A stretch of DNA of 64,000 bases from the NCBI GenBank assembly GCA_009760855.2, contig WPIO01000053.1, positions 926,001-990,000 of the forward strand, given 5' to 3'. The position numbers were made by a program, and so were the translations under genes. The DNA is from Cristatella mucedo. Lineage: Eukaryota > Bryozoa > Phylactolaemata > Cristatellidae. Positions 26,902-34,841 of the stretch are shown here, in pieces; positions within the stretch are counted from its first letter, which is position 1, and every line of letters begins with the position of its first letter. Under the pieces are notes generated by a model, which ran no database searches, had not been told where the DNA came from, and saw only the letters and a list, made by a program, of their open reading frames with translations.

Positions 26902-29560
26902 GAGAACTGTACTGTTCAAGTTTTTCCGTTGAGTACGTTGAGCCTGGTGTGTTTGTAAGCACATACCTTAGGATTGTAACTTGACAGTTTATGATGCTTT
27001 GATTTGGATGAAGCTAATGATATGATCGCTGTCTTAATGTGATAATCAAGTTGAAATTTAGTAAAGACGTTTTCTGTTTCGCGTGACGTCGGCCTAGCAT
27101 GTCACAAATTTTGGTTTTTTTTAGGGAGGAGCTGTCTTCTGGTACAATCTGCTTCAAAATGGCGAAGGTGATGAGAGGATGATGCATGCTGCTTGCCCCG
27201 TGCTCTATGGATACAAATGGGGTAATGTTGGCAATGCAGCAGTTCGGTAACAAGCTGAGGGGTAATTTTGTGGAAGCTCTAGTGTGGTGACAAGCTCCCT
27301 GTGGGTTAGAAAGGTGCATGTCTCCAGCCTATGATCAGCCGTCGTGATTATGAACACGTGTTTCTCTAGGAGTCACTACGTTTGCTTTTATTCTACCTTT
27401 TTTAACTTCTTTTGGGTTTTAACTACTCAATGTCACGACTCCATTTCATTACTCCGCGTGACTGCTCAGAGTCCGAGTCGCTAGTCAGTGTCTGTGAACA
27501 TTAATTTTAGCCACTACTCGGTGTTATAATAATAATAATAATAATGCACTTGATGTAGCGTCCTCAGATAACTCAATCTCTTTCTAGGCGCTTTACATTT
27601 ACTGCAAAGAATTTTGTATCAGTAATTAACCGGACAGTACTGCTGGGATTTATGGAATGCACGATGTCAGGGTCGCCCTTTACCTGGACTCCTAAATGAA
27701 CAGCATTGGATCCTTAAAGTTAAGAAGTAGATGCTAAGGCTGAGGATACATTGAAGGATTCTGCACTAATTTCTATTATTATTGCTTTGAAGTTTGTTGT
27801 TACCAAGAGTAAAGGAAAGATAGCATGCAAAGCAGCTCCAAGATTGCTGTGTAATAACAATTATATGAATGATAACACATCGGTTTAATGCCTTCAGAGA
27901 ACTTATGAGCACTTTACACCAGCTGTCGATTGTGTGATGTAATCTAATCTCTTTCTAGACACTTTACGTATGCTGTAAAGGAAGCATGGTCAAGTGGTCG
28001 GTGGCTAAATCCACATGTCAACAAGCGTAGCGTGGTAAAAGTAACATGCACAGTGTTACGTGTAAATATGGTTAGTGATACTTGCAAAGTGTCAGCATTC
28101 ATAAAAACACAAATCACATAGACCCACCAAGGGTACAAATACTGTGAGAAACAGGTGCATATTTTTTAGCTTCTTGTTAAATGTTGTCAAGCCACGGAAC
28201 GTCGTGACGCCAGTCGGTAGAGAGATCCAGGCTTTGAGAGACCATACGCGCCAAAGGCACGGTCTCCGACGGATTTAAGGTTTGTCTGATGTATAGCTTA
28301 GCAACCCTGTATCATGTACAGCCAGTGTGTTGTAAGCAGAAGCTATCGGCTCGCTTTTTAAAAATCCACAACGGACGATACATTCCAAAGGGAAATTCGT
28401 ACATAGGTCTGCTGACATAGCCATACACCAGATGGCAATTGTGCCGGCGTATAGCAACGAATAGCACAAAATACAATAACCTGCATCTTTGTTTGATAGC
28501 GTAAGGTCTCTCATGTGTGGGAGGTGACACAAAATAAATTAATCTACAGCTTCAGGTAAATACACTATAGTTCTTACAAATATGATTATATTTAATGAAA
28601 AGCCATGGCAAAGTGGTCCGGGTAAGCCAGTTTACAAGCGAATGAGAGAAATAATATGGACTACATGGCATGCTGGTCTGGCAGGTAGGTTTAAAATAAA
28701 TTTAAGAATGAAGAGGATTCTGGAAATATTGTAGGACCAGTTAAGCAATAGAATGCTATTCCAGTGATATCGTCTTACATGATTTCATATAAGTTTTGGG
28801 ATAAAGGCAATTAGCCATGAAAATAGCTGCTTCCTCAGACTACCCCCAGGTAATTATTGCTTATAAATGCCGGATACGCTTGGTTGCATACTTTCGCAAA
28901 AGTAGCTTGAACATGTTGCAATCGGGCATGTTCGTATGGGGAGTAAACGTGATAAATTAATTCTGCCGATTAGCGTTCCAGCATTGATAGATTTCACAGC
29001 GATGGTTAGAGCTGCCGCTAGGAGCTGTAGCTAGGAGCTGTAGCTAGGAGCTGTAGCTAGGAGCTGTAGCTAGGAGCTGTAGCTAGGAGCTGTAGCCCCG
29101 CATGCATTGCTAAGCTCTGCTAGCCGGTCGGTGCAGCAGCTCACGGTGAGAACGCTAAGCCTGATCGATGCTGCTACATCCGCCGTCTCGTCGTGCTGTG
29201 TTGCTACGGCATTCCATTTGGCTGGCTGATCAATCCTTTAGCTTAGGAGACTGGCAGTGCTAGCCGAGACCAGCTTTGTCTAGCTAAGGAAGCTCCAGTG
29301 GCTGAGAGAGCCGAGACCAGATCTTCGCTGGTCGCGTTCTCTGCTCTGTTAGTCTGAGTTCCAGCTATTTGTTAGCGCTGAGGTCGAGCTGGCATTTCTC
29401 ATTTGGACCGATCCATCGAATTGCATGGGATCCATTGCTGGCGACGCCTACCTGGGTGCTAAACCTATCTGCCCGATGGTTCGCTGCAGTTGGCAACAAG
29501 TGGTTTCATGAGAGAGGCAACGAGTTTATACGACCGTGCAGTTTGGATCCTGCTCATTAG
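436..29560 (+). CDS. P4HA: P4HA-A: prolyl 4-hydroxylase alpha subunit, 5'-partial multi-exon gene (10 exons in window)
   Basis: The product hydroxylates prolines in X-Pro-Gly repeats of procollagen in the ER lumen, as the catalytic alpha subunit partnered with protein disulfide isomerase. The span joins exons 436-602, 6633-6860, 8765-8944, 12016-12086, 14006-14105, 18512-18565, 21063-21125, 26247-26315, 27125-27221 and 29490-29560. All have AG/GT boundaries and compatible phases. Read together they give the P4HA order: peptide-substrate-binding helices (DYLAYALWK), linker ending YERLCRGE, then the dioxygenase fold with GGHYEPHVDF (Fe ligands His and Asp), GGATVFP, HAACPVL (distal His), GYKW (2-oxoglutarate Lys) and the C-terminal HERGNEF...PC. 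The first exon starts mid-codon, so signal-peptide and dimerisation exons lie left of base 1. Intron sizes run from 0.8 to about 6 kb. Family assignment rests on remembered motifs, not a search, but is unambiguous. Confidence 0.95.
760..1989 (+). mobile_element. LINE1 3' fragment, split by an inverted LINE1 insertion
   Basis: The plus-strand LINE1 3' coding end (760-864) resumes at 1698 and runs through the 3' UTR to the (ATT)n tail at 1989. Read without 865-1697, it matches the uninterrupted copy at 52549-53160. The pentamer GACTT occurs on both sides of the insert (860-864 and 1693-1697), consistent with a target-site duplication. Confidence 0.85.
865..1692 (-). mobile_element. LINE1 3' half with reverse-transcriptase C-terminus, inserted in an older LINE1
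   Basis: The minus strand carries an open frame of 161 codons (1099-1584) with the C-terminal blocks of CR1/L2-type LINE polyproteins: LDFCNSLLTGLP, QLVQNSAARLV, HITPLLADLHWLPVKQRI and WNSLP, with the final motif of a Leu/Lys/Thr-rich tail. The 3' UTR and an (AAT)n tail follow at 865-885. It is 5'-truncated, lacking the catalytic YADD region and endonuclease. It is one of the better preserved LINE1 3' ends here, so probably a recent insertion. Confidence 0.88.
3526..3731 (+). mobile_element. Decayed LINE1 3' fragment
   Basis: It is recognisable by the order gaccgtgcctttagttc, aactcactaccg, the Lys-rich coding end near 3610 and gtgggtctttgtgactcgtcctttg. It diverges clearly from the young copies and runs into the TC microsatellite. 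Confidence 0.65.
3765..3925 (+). repeat. (TC)n microsatellite, interrupted
   Basis: The tract is pure and imperfect TC with short interruptions. Translated frames are Ser/Leu-rich low-complexity artefacts. Confidence 0.95.
4566..4848 (-). mobile_element. LINE1 3' UTR and tail, inverted
   Basis: It starts with (AAT)n, then the tail stem and the gcatgc-rich 3' UTR in reverse, and stops after the end of the coding region. It is nearly identical to the 865-1135 copy. Confidence 0.88.
5085..5562 (+). mobile_element. LINE1 3' end fragment
   Basis: It covers the last coding segment (cggaatccaacagtctac, ctttggagacc), the full 3' UTR and a tail of attattattgttattgc. It points away from the inverted copy 240 bp upstream. 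Confidence 0.88.
5621..5745 (-). mobile_element. SINE2 3' half, inverted, joined to a minisatellite
   Basis: Read on the minus strand, the order attgccgctgcaagcagtggtgacagccgttaa and the terminal ctgttgaatc match the 3' body of SINE2 (compare 59747-59932). The tRNA-like head is replaced by the GC-rich minisatellite at 5751. Confidence 0.7.
5751..5862 (+). repeat. GC-rich minisatellite, about 33-bp higher-order unit
   Basis: The module gagcaccccca is repeated seven times with alternating cagc and cgccgcc spacers, giving a 33-bp period. The forward frame reads as a Pro/Thr/Ser repeat. No host gene motif supports it as coding. Confidence 0.9.
6633..6860 (+). CDS. P4HA: P4HA-A exon: end of peptide-binding domain and linker
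   Basis: The acceptor is atttgcag and the donor is AAG|gtcagt. At 228 nt it is exactly the size of its P4HA-B counterpart (48158-48385), and both ends fall between codons. It encodes QGNVKRALLLTEE, a TPR-like helix pair (RDYYLTELGKL), then YQSEDEF...YERLCRGE, the Cys-containing junction just before the catalytic domain. About half the residues match P4HA-B by eye. Confidence 0.96.
6931..7440 (+). repeat. Long (TC)n / (TCTG)n microsatellite
   Basis: About 500 bp of TC tract carries TCTG variants and short interruptions, starting about 70 bp inside the intron. All three frames stay open as Ser/Leu/Val/Cys-rich artefacts. Confidence 0.97.
7441..8200. other. Intron stretch with nothing recognised
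   Basis: The sequence is moderately AT-rich. It contains gatcgatcgatcg near 8065. I see no splice-supported exon or known repeat family. Confidence 0.6.
8201..8604 (+). repeat. Tandem duplication, about 189-bp unit, 215-bp period
   Basis: 8201-8389 and 8416-8604 start with gtatattaggtggcaatgg and end with aagccgaagtt. They differ at only a handful of positions and are separated by 26 bp of TA-rich filler. The duplication lies 160 bp upstream of the next P4HA-A exon. Confidence 0.92.
8765..8944 (+). CDS. P4HA: P4HA-A exon: start of catalytic domain
   Basis: The exon encodes KCSYSTGNGNPQLLLSPVK, then PKIVYYHQLV and EIAVIKNISVPR. These align with the family's CRY...NP...APAK and hxHD.hSDxEI..hK.hAxP blocks. 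Donor is CGG|gtactc. It is 180 nt with both ends at codon boundaries, against 177 nt in P4HA-B. The chosen acceptor is the weak atttaag at 8758-8764, the only in-phase AG that keeps the aligned length, so the first few residues are the least certain part. Confidence 0.9.
8959..9026 (+). repeat. 19-bp direct repeat flanking a GC-rich segment next to a donor
   Basis: gttcaatcgccggcggctc occurs at 8959-8977 and 9008-9026, 15 bp after the exon's donor, separated by a gctgcggcgg-type segment. Confidence 0.85.
9492..9858 (-). mobile_element. Diverged LINE1 3' end, inverted
   Basis: It keeps the LINE1 tail (ctttacatttgctgcaaag), the 3' UTR (gcatgcaagtatggttagtgg) and the end of the coding region in reverse, with many substitutions. 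It is an older subfamily that shares aataaacaacaagaataac with the copy at 44193-44321. Confidence 0.8.
9859..11354. other. Intron stretch, nothing recognised outside the tandem array
   Basis: Apart from the array at 10362-10640, I see no exon, retroelement or conserved motif in this stretch. Open frames are short and featureless. Confidence 0.6.
10362..10640 (+). repeat. Diverged tandem array, unit about 65 bp
   Basis: At least three units share cggtttaactgttgggcacag, ttgcatggaccgcca and ataatcctttca-type blocks, with a partial duplication (tttgggcacagttgcatggaccg) in the middle. The units differ at many sites. Confidence 0.75.
11355..11520 (+). repeat. AT-rich (TATATT)n-like tract
   Basis: The tract is an alternating TA/TATT simple sequence that abuts the 3' end of an inverted SINE1, so it is probably that element's expanded tail. 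Confidence 0.85.
11521..11653 (-). mobile_element. SINE1, tRNA-derived, full length
   Basis: The minus strand reads gagctggttcggtccagcgg, then the box-B-like region and gagattaagttctcttgggg. The head resembles the A and B boxes of a tRNA promoter, and the tail matches the LINE1 tail. Confidence 0.85.
12016..12086 (+). CDS. P4HA: P4HA-A small exon: linker before the DSBH core
   Basis: The 71-nt exon reads LHRSGVV...STADYRTSK plus two bases. The acceptor is ctttcccag and the donor is AAAAG|gtgaca. The two spare bases join with the first base of the next exon to give Ser. P4HA genes have a short exon of about this size ending in YR-x-S-K-S at this place. It falls in no long open frame and was found by comparison with P4HA-B 54303-54367. 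Confidence 0.9.
12087..14005. other. P4HA-A intron without recognised elements
   Basis: There is an imperfect (GAT)n stretch at about 12809-12880. Otherwise I see no repeat family, RNA gene or exon. A frame at 13304-13510 is unsupported by motifs or homologous position. Confidence 0.6.
14006..14105 (+). CDS. P4HA: P4HA-A exon: start of dioxygenase core
   Basis: Acceptor is atttttcag and donor is CAG|gtcagc. The exon is 100 nt, the same size as in P4HA-B (56467-56566). It encodes SWLVDED, RLSRRIGALTGLSLSTVEPLQ, matching the family's (S)AWL...RI..R...hTGL...TAE.LQ block. Confidence 0.95.
14123..14280 (+). mobile_element. SINE1, inserted 18 bp after a splice donor
   Basis: The head tggtccagcagttaagg and gtgggctcgagcccc is followed by a body with a short internal duplication (gcgcctgaattgaagcgcctg), then tail and (ATT)n. 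It lies almost directly behind the donor at 14106. Confidence 0.9.
14281..16529. other. Intron stretch, largely unassigned
   Basis: It contains a 21-bp tandem triplet at 15494-15556. Open frames at 15959-16216 and 16262-16516 have no motif I recognise. They could be old transposon sequence. Confidence 0.5.
15494..15556 (+). repeat. 21-bp tandem repeat, three units
   Basis: The unit is gacctattttgacgagaccat. The third copy has two substitutions. Confidence 0.95.
16530..16915 (+). mobile_element. LINE remnant of a third family, 3' end
   Basis: The plus frame from 16557 reads SYLTSFKSQLKKHPLQSVFSSPQ then stop, the typical last residues of a CR1/L2-type polyprotein. An unrelated 3' UTR follows, ending in an (ATT)n-like tail at 16870-16910. 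Confidence 0.65.
17757..17910 (+). mobile_element. SINE2 copy
   Basis: It has a tRNA-like head (tggaggtaagg, gattccaatcctac), cgatcctttactt, tagccgttaaggct and the terminal gaggctgttaaatcag shared with other SINE2 copies. Confidence 0.75.
18512..18565 (+). CDS. P4HA: P4HA-A exon: first iron-ligand motif
   Basis: The 54-nt exon lies between tgtttctag and CGG|gtaagc and encodes VLNYGIGGHYEPHVDFTR. His and Asp of H-V-D are the first two Fe(II) ligands of the 2-oxoglutarate dioxygenase facial triad. P4HA-B 59399-59452 is the same size. Confidence 0.97.
18566..21062. other. P4HA-A intron, little recognisable
   Basis: A very decayed inverted LINE tail may lie at about 20272-20400 (aataacgagctcatttgtatagcg). 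Nothing else could be assigned. Confidence 0.5.
21063..21125 (+). CDS. P4HA: P4HA-A exon: core beta-strand segment
   Basis: Acceptor is tttcttgtag and donor is TAC|gtgagt. The 63 nt encode VKDRNAFSENVGNRLATFLNY, matching the family's ...GNRIATWLxY strand. The P4HA-B equivalent (60339-60404) is one codon longer. Confidence 0.96.
21273..22073 (+). mobile_element. LINE1 3' half, well preserved
   Basis: An open frame over 21268-21810 carries LDFCNSLLTGRP, LQLVQNSAAGLV, HITPLLADLHRLPVKQRI and AWNSLPTCV. Its end is altered by a short deletion near 21797, so the usual last residues are lost. The 3' UTR and (ATT)n tail end at 22073. It is 5'-truncated. Confidence 0.9.
22074..23724. other. Intron stretch with nothing recognised
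   Basis: The sequence is mixed composition. A small perfect inverted repeat, gctgaccag/ctggtcagc, lies near 22775. No exon signal fits the gene order here. Confidence 0.55.
23725..23940 (+). mobile_element. LINE1 3' UTR and tail only
   Basis: It starts inside the 3' UTR at ccaacactaaccacatttgc and ends in a long ATT-rich tail, a severely 5'-truncated insertion. Confidence 0.88.
23941..26246. other. Intron stretch, mostly unassigned
   Basis: A duplicated cagtaccttgcattgccctgt lies near 24850, and a short tandem ctggctagcaa/gagtatacaa lies near 26100-26150. A possible SINE2 (25710-25880) is listed separately. Confidence 0.5.
25710..25880 (+). mobile_element. Probable SINE2, diverged
   Basis: ggtcgtgggttccagtcctgcagc resembles box B. 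attgccccctattcaggtagtagtgatggccgcaaaggctc resembles the SINE2 body. Its ends are unclear. Confidence 0.5.
26247..26315 (+). CDS. P4HA: P4HA-A exon: GGATVFP segment
   Basis: The 69-nt exon lies between tttgctgcag and AAG|gtaagc and encodes LSDVPSGGATVFPRLGVAVW. This is the family's (M/L)SDV..GGATVFP..G..VWP strand-turn. Its P4HA-B partner is not in the window. Confidence 0.97.
26510..26900 (+). repeat. (GA)n microsatellite with a repeated degenerate block
   Basis: GA-rich sequence in which the block gagataagaggggtatgagaatgag recurs three times, so part is a higher-order tandem rather than simple slippage. Confidence 0.93.
27125..27221 (+). CDS. P4HA: P4HA-A exon: distal His and 2-oxoglutarate Lys
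   Basis: Acceptor is gttttttttag and donor is G|gtaatg. The exon is 97 nt, ending one base into a codon. It encodes GGAVFWYNLLQNGEGD, then MHAACPVLYGYKW. His of HAACP is the third iron ligand. Lys of GYKW is the 2-oxoglutarate-binding lysine, with Gly-Tyr where vertebrates have Gly-Asn. Confidence 0.97.
27525..27610 (-). mobile_element. LINE1 tail fragment, inverted
   Basis: (AAT)n followed by the reverse of the LINE1 tail, truncated after ctttacatttactgcaaag. Confidence 0.85.
27853..28295 (-). mobile_element. Old LINE1 3' end, inverted
   Basis: The reverse tail, 3' UTR (aaatatggttagtgata, gtcagcattcat) and coding end (ggcacggtctccgacggatttaagg) remain, with heavy divergence. Confidence 0.75.
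29018..29095 (+). repeat. 13-bp tandem repeat, six perfect units
   Basis: The unit is ctaggagctgtag, about 395 bp upstream of the terminal P4HA-A exon. Confidence 0.96.
29490..29560 (+). CDS. P4HA: P4HA-A terminal exon with stop codon
   Basis: Acceptor is ttcgctgcag. The first two bases complete a Val codon left open at 27221. It encodes (V)GNKWFHERGNEFIRPCSLDPAH then TAG. The HERG.EF.RPC block is the usual C-terminus of P4HA. No ER-retention signal is present, as expected, since retention comes from the PDI partner. Confidence 0.97.
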
Positions 29561-29986
29561 AAACTTACCTCATCAGACTGACAGGCGAGGCTGCCTGCGA
29601 GTCACCCGGAGAAAACGGCTAGCGACCAAGTCTGGAGTGCTTCCGAAAGTCGGGAGTGTTTTCGGAAGTGCTGGATCATGAGCACTAACAAACGATGCCG
29701 CTCATCATCCGGCCGCTTGAGACATGGATTGAGCCTGTTGTTTTTTCGCATCATACCCAACAATAGGACCACTTAAAGCTGCTTTACCAAGCGACCCTAT
29801 CGGTGCTGGTTGTCAATGTTTTCTGAGCTGCCACAACCTGAAGCCGTCACGACCCTGCTTGGTCACGAATCAGTGTTAAGGAGAAAGACGCCGATCGAGC
29901 AAAATCAACCGATGCCCTAGAAAAGCTCCCGACGTCGAAATCAAAATCATCGGGAATCACTTATATGCTTACCTTGAATTCCTTAG

Positions 29987-29992
29987 AATAAA
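29987..29992 (+). terminator. Candidate poly(A) signal of P4HA-A
   Basis: AATAAA lies 427 nt after the stop codon and is the first canonical hexamer I see downstream. A cleavage site was not identified. Confidence 0.5.
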
Positions 29993-30275
29993 ATGTTGCT
30001 TTGCTCAACCTCTTCAAGCGATGCATTTTTGCTGGAGCTGGCAGTCCAGAAAAGCGACCCCGTTTTCCCATTTAGCATGTGTGCGTGCGATACAATAGAT
30101 TGGAAAACTTGACTGGCATCATTACGAGTCGCAACGTAATGCCAGAAAGGCCTTGCGGGAATACACCCAGCCTGATTTCTAGACGTATAGACTAGCTCTT
30201 ATTAAGTGAAAGCCTTTTGCCTGTACGGAAATTGACCACTGTATCGGATGTGCTATCAGATTTTCCTTAAACACT

Positions 30276-30745
30276 GATGCCGATACCGATGACCCACAAG
30301 ACCCGCCACGGCTTGGCTCCTTCGTACCTAGCTGAACTGCTGCATAAGTTTCTGCCTGTTCGCACCCTCAGGTCCTGTGTGGACAATAAATTAGCTGTCC
30401 CGTTCCTCCGCTTAAAGACAGTTGGCGACAGAAGCTTTTGCTCTGCAGGTCCTAGACTGTGGAACTCACTTCCACAAATCTTACGCAACGACAACTACTC
30501 TCCTACTGCCGGCTATGGCACATCTTTTTCAGCGTTCCTGAGCTGCTACTTCTATTCTAACTACCCCAAATGCTCTCCTGACTCTGCTATGCTTCTCACT
30601 TTCTCTTTGTTGCGTGAGACGAAGTCTGTTGGGTACCTAATGCGTACCGAAAGCCGCTTAGGCTGTGAGTGCGCTATGCAAAACTCTCCTGCGTAACACC
30701 CACATGGTCTTTATGACTTTGCGGAGTTACTGACGGGGATACACA
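30276..30745 (+). mobile_element. LINE2 3' end fragment
   Basis: The open frame 30277-30696 carries HGLAPSYLAELLH, LRSCVDNKLAVPFLRLKTVGDRSF and RLWNSLPQ, then LLRETKSVGYLMRTESRLGCECA and stop. It matches the better copy at 61817-62905 closely. It is 5'-truncated. Confidence 0.88.
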
Positions 30746-32674
30746 TACATACGTATGCCGATATGGCTCTGGATACGCGTGAGGAGGGCAAGGACATGCA
30801 GCCGCTGATGCAGTGAACACGTGGAATTGAGTTACATCCGGGATGCATGTCGAGTCTCCACGTCAAAGCCACTAAGCATTAATGGTCACGATGGGACGTT
30901 CTTGTACTTCCAGCATGGACGCCTACGTCGGCAGTGGGTATCTTAATAGTCTAATCATCGCTTGGCTAGCAGCGTTTCGTGAAAGGTAGCAGGGTTTCCT
31001 TGAAAGGATAGGCCACAGCTTTTACTGAAGCACTAGATAGCAGGTGGACATCTTAAGCTTAAGATTCTCGAGGAAAATTTGTAGAAGCAGTTCAGTTGGG
31101 CTAGCAAGCCTAAGGAGATGGAAAAGTCATGCAAATTCCGCCTCCTTTTAATATTTCCGTGGACTCGCGCTGTGGATTGCCTACCGGATATGCACTCCCA
31201 TCTTGAGCCGTTCGCTTTTAATACGGCAGACCCTCTCACTAAGCACAGCAACGTGAAGATTTGTGTTTTTAATGAAATACTTTACCACGAGACTGAAGCC
31301 TGGAATTTATTTTATTTCTCGGGCATGCCTGTTGAAAGGTACGGTCAAGACAACAGATTCTGAATCAATCTGTTCTCTTTCCTAATGCTGTAAAATATTG
31401 GGTAACCAAAAGGCGAGCAATACGCCTCTACATTTTTAGCCGGATGGCAAGGTGCAACCAAGCATTAGGTTTATTATGTTATAGTGCTAAGTACATTAAC
31501 TACGTAAGCTAATGCACAATCGTAGGCTATTGCCGAGTCGTTGCTGAAAAAAGGGGAAGACGATTGGGACCTGAGGTTCTGAGTGCTCTAAAGTAAGTGC
31601 AAAATATGTGATAGTCATATAAATGAAAATGGTTGCCTCCCAAGAGAACTCAATCTCTGTGCGCATGCTCGATAGAGAGACAGAGCCGAGAGAGGTAAGA
31701 AGCGTGCGAGTTAGCGAACGCTTAGCAAAAGCACGCAAATGGAGACTGACGCTGAGTTGATGCTGCTAAATAAACTACGGGGGACAATCGGCCACTAGCT
31801 ACTAGCTAGTAAGACCTGTGGCTTATTATCAGACGCTTAATCAGGCAACACGCGTACACATGAAAGCTCAACCGAGAACGCGGGAATGGCTTTCAATGGT
31901 AAATTTCTCAACCTCTTTAGTAGTAGGCAACCTCTTTAAGTAGTACGCAACCTCTTTCTAAGACGAAAGAAGCTGCAGCAAGTCTGTTAAAGGGCTAACA
32001 TGAAATGAATTTCACAATAATATATTACGAAGTATTTCAAATTGCTAAATTTGCAACATTTTTTGACAATAAAGTCTTAAGAGAGCCAAGTCTCAATTCA
32101 GACGTCGTACAGTTCAATGCCAGAGACGCAACAACCAAGCGTTATTGACAAGCGCGTGGTACCGTGCAAAAAAAGCACCGCTGTATCGCGCTTAGTCAAG
32201 CGTGCGATAGCACTTAAGAAGACACTCGCTGCCTCTGATTACTAGGACTCGGTGTTAGTAACATTCACTGAATCATGCACGGTTAAGCATTGAAAGTGTA
32301 CACGGAAAATCCATGGTCTCCTTGGCGCCAGACCTTACACAGAATACACGTTGCTCTAGCCCTTAATAAAGAGGTCCAGCTTTTTCGCACGCAAGCACAA
32401 AAAAGTCACTCGGAGGGAGCAAATGCAATGAGGAGCACTGGCTGAAACTGTTATGCTAACGCTCGAAAACCTGCGAAAGGTGACTGACATAACTTATTCT
32501 TCAACTCAAAGCAGACAACGTGACGTCAGTAGGTAGCGAGTTGCAAGCTTTTGAAGCTGCTTGGGAACTGAAGGTCCGCGAGATATTCGAAGTTCTGTCA
32601 GACAATTACAATTAGTACAATTGTACATTTAGCTTCGCACGAGTCGGTAGTCAGCGTTCGGTCCAGCGAGATTG

Positions 32675-32830
32675 AGGCTCCCAACTTGCTTGCTACTTCG
32701 ACTCTACTCAGTTACTCTATTGCCCTCCTGACTCAGCTGTCCTTCCCAGTTGCTCGTACCTTCGCGAGACGAAGTCTGTTGGCTGCAGTTGTACGTGCAC
32801 CGAAAGCCGCTCGCCTAGGCCCACGAGTGG
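32675..32830 (+). mobile_element. LINE2 remnant
   Basis: tattgccctcctgactcagct, gcgagacgaagtctgttggct and accgaaagccgctcgccta follow the order of the LINE2 C-terminal coding region. Confidence 0.65.
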
Positions 32831-33109
32831 GCCATCGACGGCTTCTCAGTGCACTCGGCCACTCACTCTTAGTCGCTTCGTGAACTTACAGTCGAAGGTT
32901 CATCAGCGCAGTCGAGACCTCTCAGAGAGTTTTATTTCTTACGAGGCGCATTACATGGACTGGAAAGTAGGATCTCGAGTGATAAGTGGAAATGACACGT
33001 GCAATGCTCTGTGCAAGGACAGAATGTGTGGGAGCATGCTTGTCAAAAGCATTCTTAAGTGTCATGTTCATTCATCAGTGAGGGTATCGAGGCTGTCGGT
33101 CGAGTCTGG

Positions 33110-33595
33110 GTGCTGATCAAGATGACCTACCTCACATTAAATTCCAACAACTTGTCCTGATAAATGCATTTTCAAGTTATATCGATGGACTAACTCGGAA
33201 TTACTCTGTACATACGACACAGCAAGAATGGTAAACGAGACCATACAATGATCGGAGAGAGTCAGCAAGCACACAACACAGTCAGTGGAGCAGACATCCT
33301 TTGTGATAACACACTAAGGATGGGGCCACCGACGTGAGTGGGATTACTAACGTTTTGGACCTAGCTAAAGTTCTCCAATCGGTCAAGAAATGAACGAGCC
33401 TGACTGTTGCTAGGGTTGTCAACGTGTATATTGAAGTCTCCTAAAATCACTAACGGCTTATCGCGCACGAACATGTTGGCAATGAATTCTTAAAACTCCA
33501 CTCTAAACAAGTGTAGACCGCCAGAAGGAGGTCGGTATTGCACAACAGTGAGAAGCGATTGACAATACCTCGAAATATGTAAGCCGCTTGATCGG
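33110..33595 (-). pseudogene. LINE endonuclease-domain remnant
   Basis: Read on the minus strand, the frame gives QYRPPSG, KPLVILGDFNIHVDNP and LDRLENF, then NVSNPTHVGG, interrupted by two stops. GDFNIH is the active-site strand of the APE-type endonuclease at the N-terminus of non-LTR retrotransposons. It is the only endonuclease part I found in the window. Which LINE family it belongs to is unknown. Confidence 0.75.
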
Positions 33596-33624
33596 GGCGC
33601 AAGCGATGATCGGCATGAATCATT

Positions 33625-33720
33625 TGATCATGCTTCCTTTGCAGAAAATTGAAAATGCCTAGAAAAAAAAATTGAGTGGTCTGAAGGCGCTACAACAATT
33701 TATTGTTTTTATTATTATCA
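33625..33720 (+). mobile_element. Old LINE1 tail fragment
   Basis: gatcatgcttcctttgcag, gcctagaaaaaaaaattgag and the ATT-rich end follow the LINE1 tail. Confidence 0.65.
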
Positions 33721-34494
33721 TGAAATGATTTAATGTGGCACTTGCGACGTTTACGAAAGCCGACGAGTACAGCTGAAGAGTTTGCAGCGCTTGAGCGCAT
33801 ACAATGCCGAGCAACTACCGGCGGAGGGTAGCGCGTCTCTGCGATTTTCGCAGGTAGCAGCTGGTGCTTTCGGACGGAAATACTTCGTCGTGCACGCTCA
33901 GTGGGTGTGGATGTCACGTGGCATTGTAGCTCTACTGTTAAGCGCTCTGGCGAGCGTTTTTTTTATAGAAATGCGAGGGACACGTCAAAAATGCTTAGAA
34001 TTCTTTACCAGCTGAAACGCTGCACCCCTATTTAAAAAGCTAATGTCTCAGCTGAACAAATCTAAATTGAAATTGAAAAATTGAATTCTAAATTGAAAGC
34101 TCAGCTGCGTCTTCACCTTCACCGCATCGAAACTGCTCGCACAGACAGGCGCCTAACGTTCGGCTGCAGTATCTTTTCAACGCAGACGAGCACACCTGTT
34201 GCGAGACGAAACAGATGACTATTTAATACACGAGAGCGCGCTTCCAACGAGCGGGCTCGCTACGTCTCGCTAGTTTGGCTCTTGTCTACTAACCTTTTAA
34301 AGTGAGTTCTCGAGACGGAAGTCAGCGGTCCGACGTCTGGAGAGAGGTGGCACTGACGTAGGCTCGAGGCGTGGTTGAATTCCATGGGCATTGGCCGACT
34401 GGCGTGTGGTGGTATGTGCATGCGTCAATGCCTGACGTTCAAGCGGTCGCCGCTGACATACTTTTCAAGCCATACTACTTATTGGTTCTAAATT

Positions 34495-34656
34495 TCACCC
34501 CTAACTAATGTATTCTTGTTGGCTATATAGCGTGCTACCACTGACCATTCAATTGCATTTCTATTTGATGCAAATGTAAAGCAACTAGAAAGAGATTTGA
34601 GGTCTCTGAGGTGCTTTATCGAATGTATTATTATTATTTTTACTATTATTACATTG
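34495..34656 (+). mobile_element. LINE1 3' UTR and tail, diverged
   Basis: tcacccctaactaatg, attcaattgcatttc and ctagaaagagatttgaggtctctgagg followed by ATT repeats. Confidence 0.8.
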
Positions 34657-34761
34657 CAAACTGTTTCCGGGCTTTCGAGATGCTGGTACAATTCCCTTAA
34701 CGGTCACTTGCCATGCCCACAGTGTAAGCTGATGCTCTGACGATCGAACAGCGACGAAACG

Positions 34762-34841
34762 AAGACATTGAAGCGCCTAGAAAGAAATTAAGTTCAACGA
34801 GAGCGCTTTATCAAGTGCATTATTATTATTATTATTATTAT
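34762..34841 (+). mobile_element. LINE1 or SINE1 tail fragment
   Basis: gaagcgcctagaaagaaattaagttc, gcgctttatcaagtgcatt and (ATT)n. The ending gctttatcaag is LINE1-like. Confidence 0.75.
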
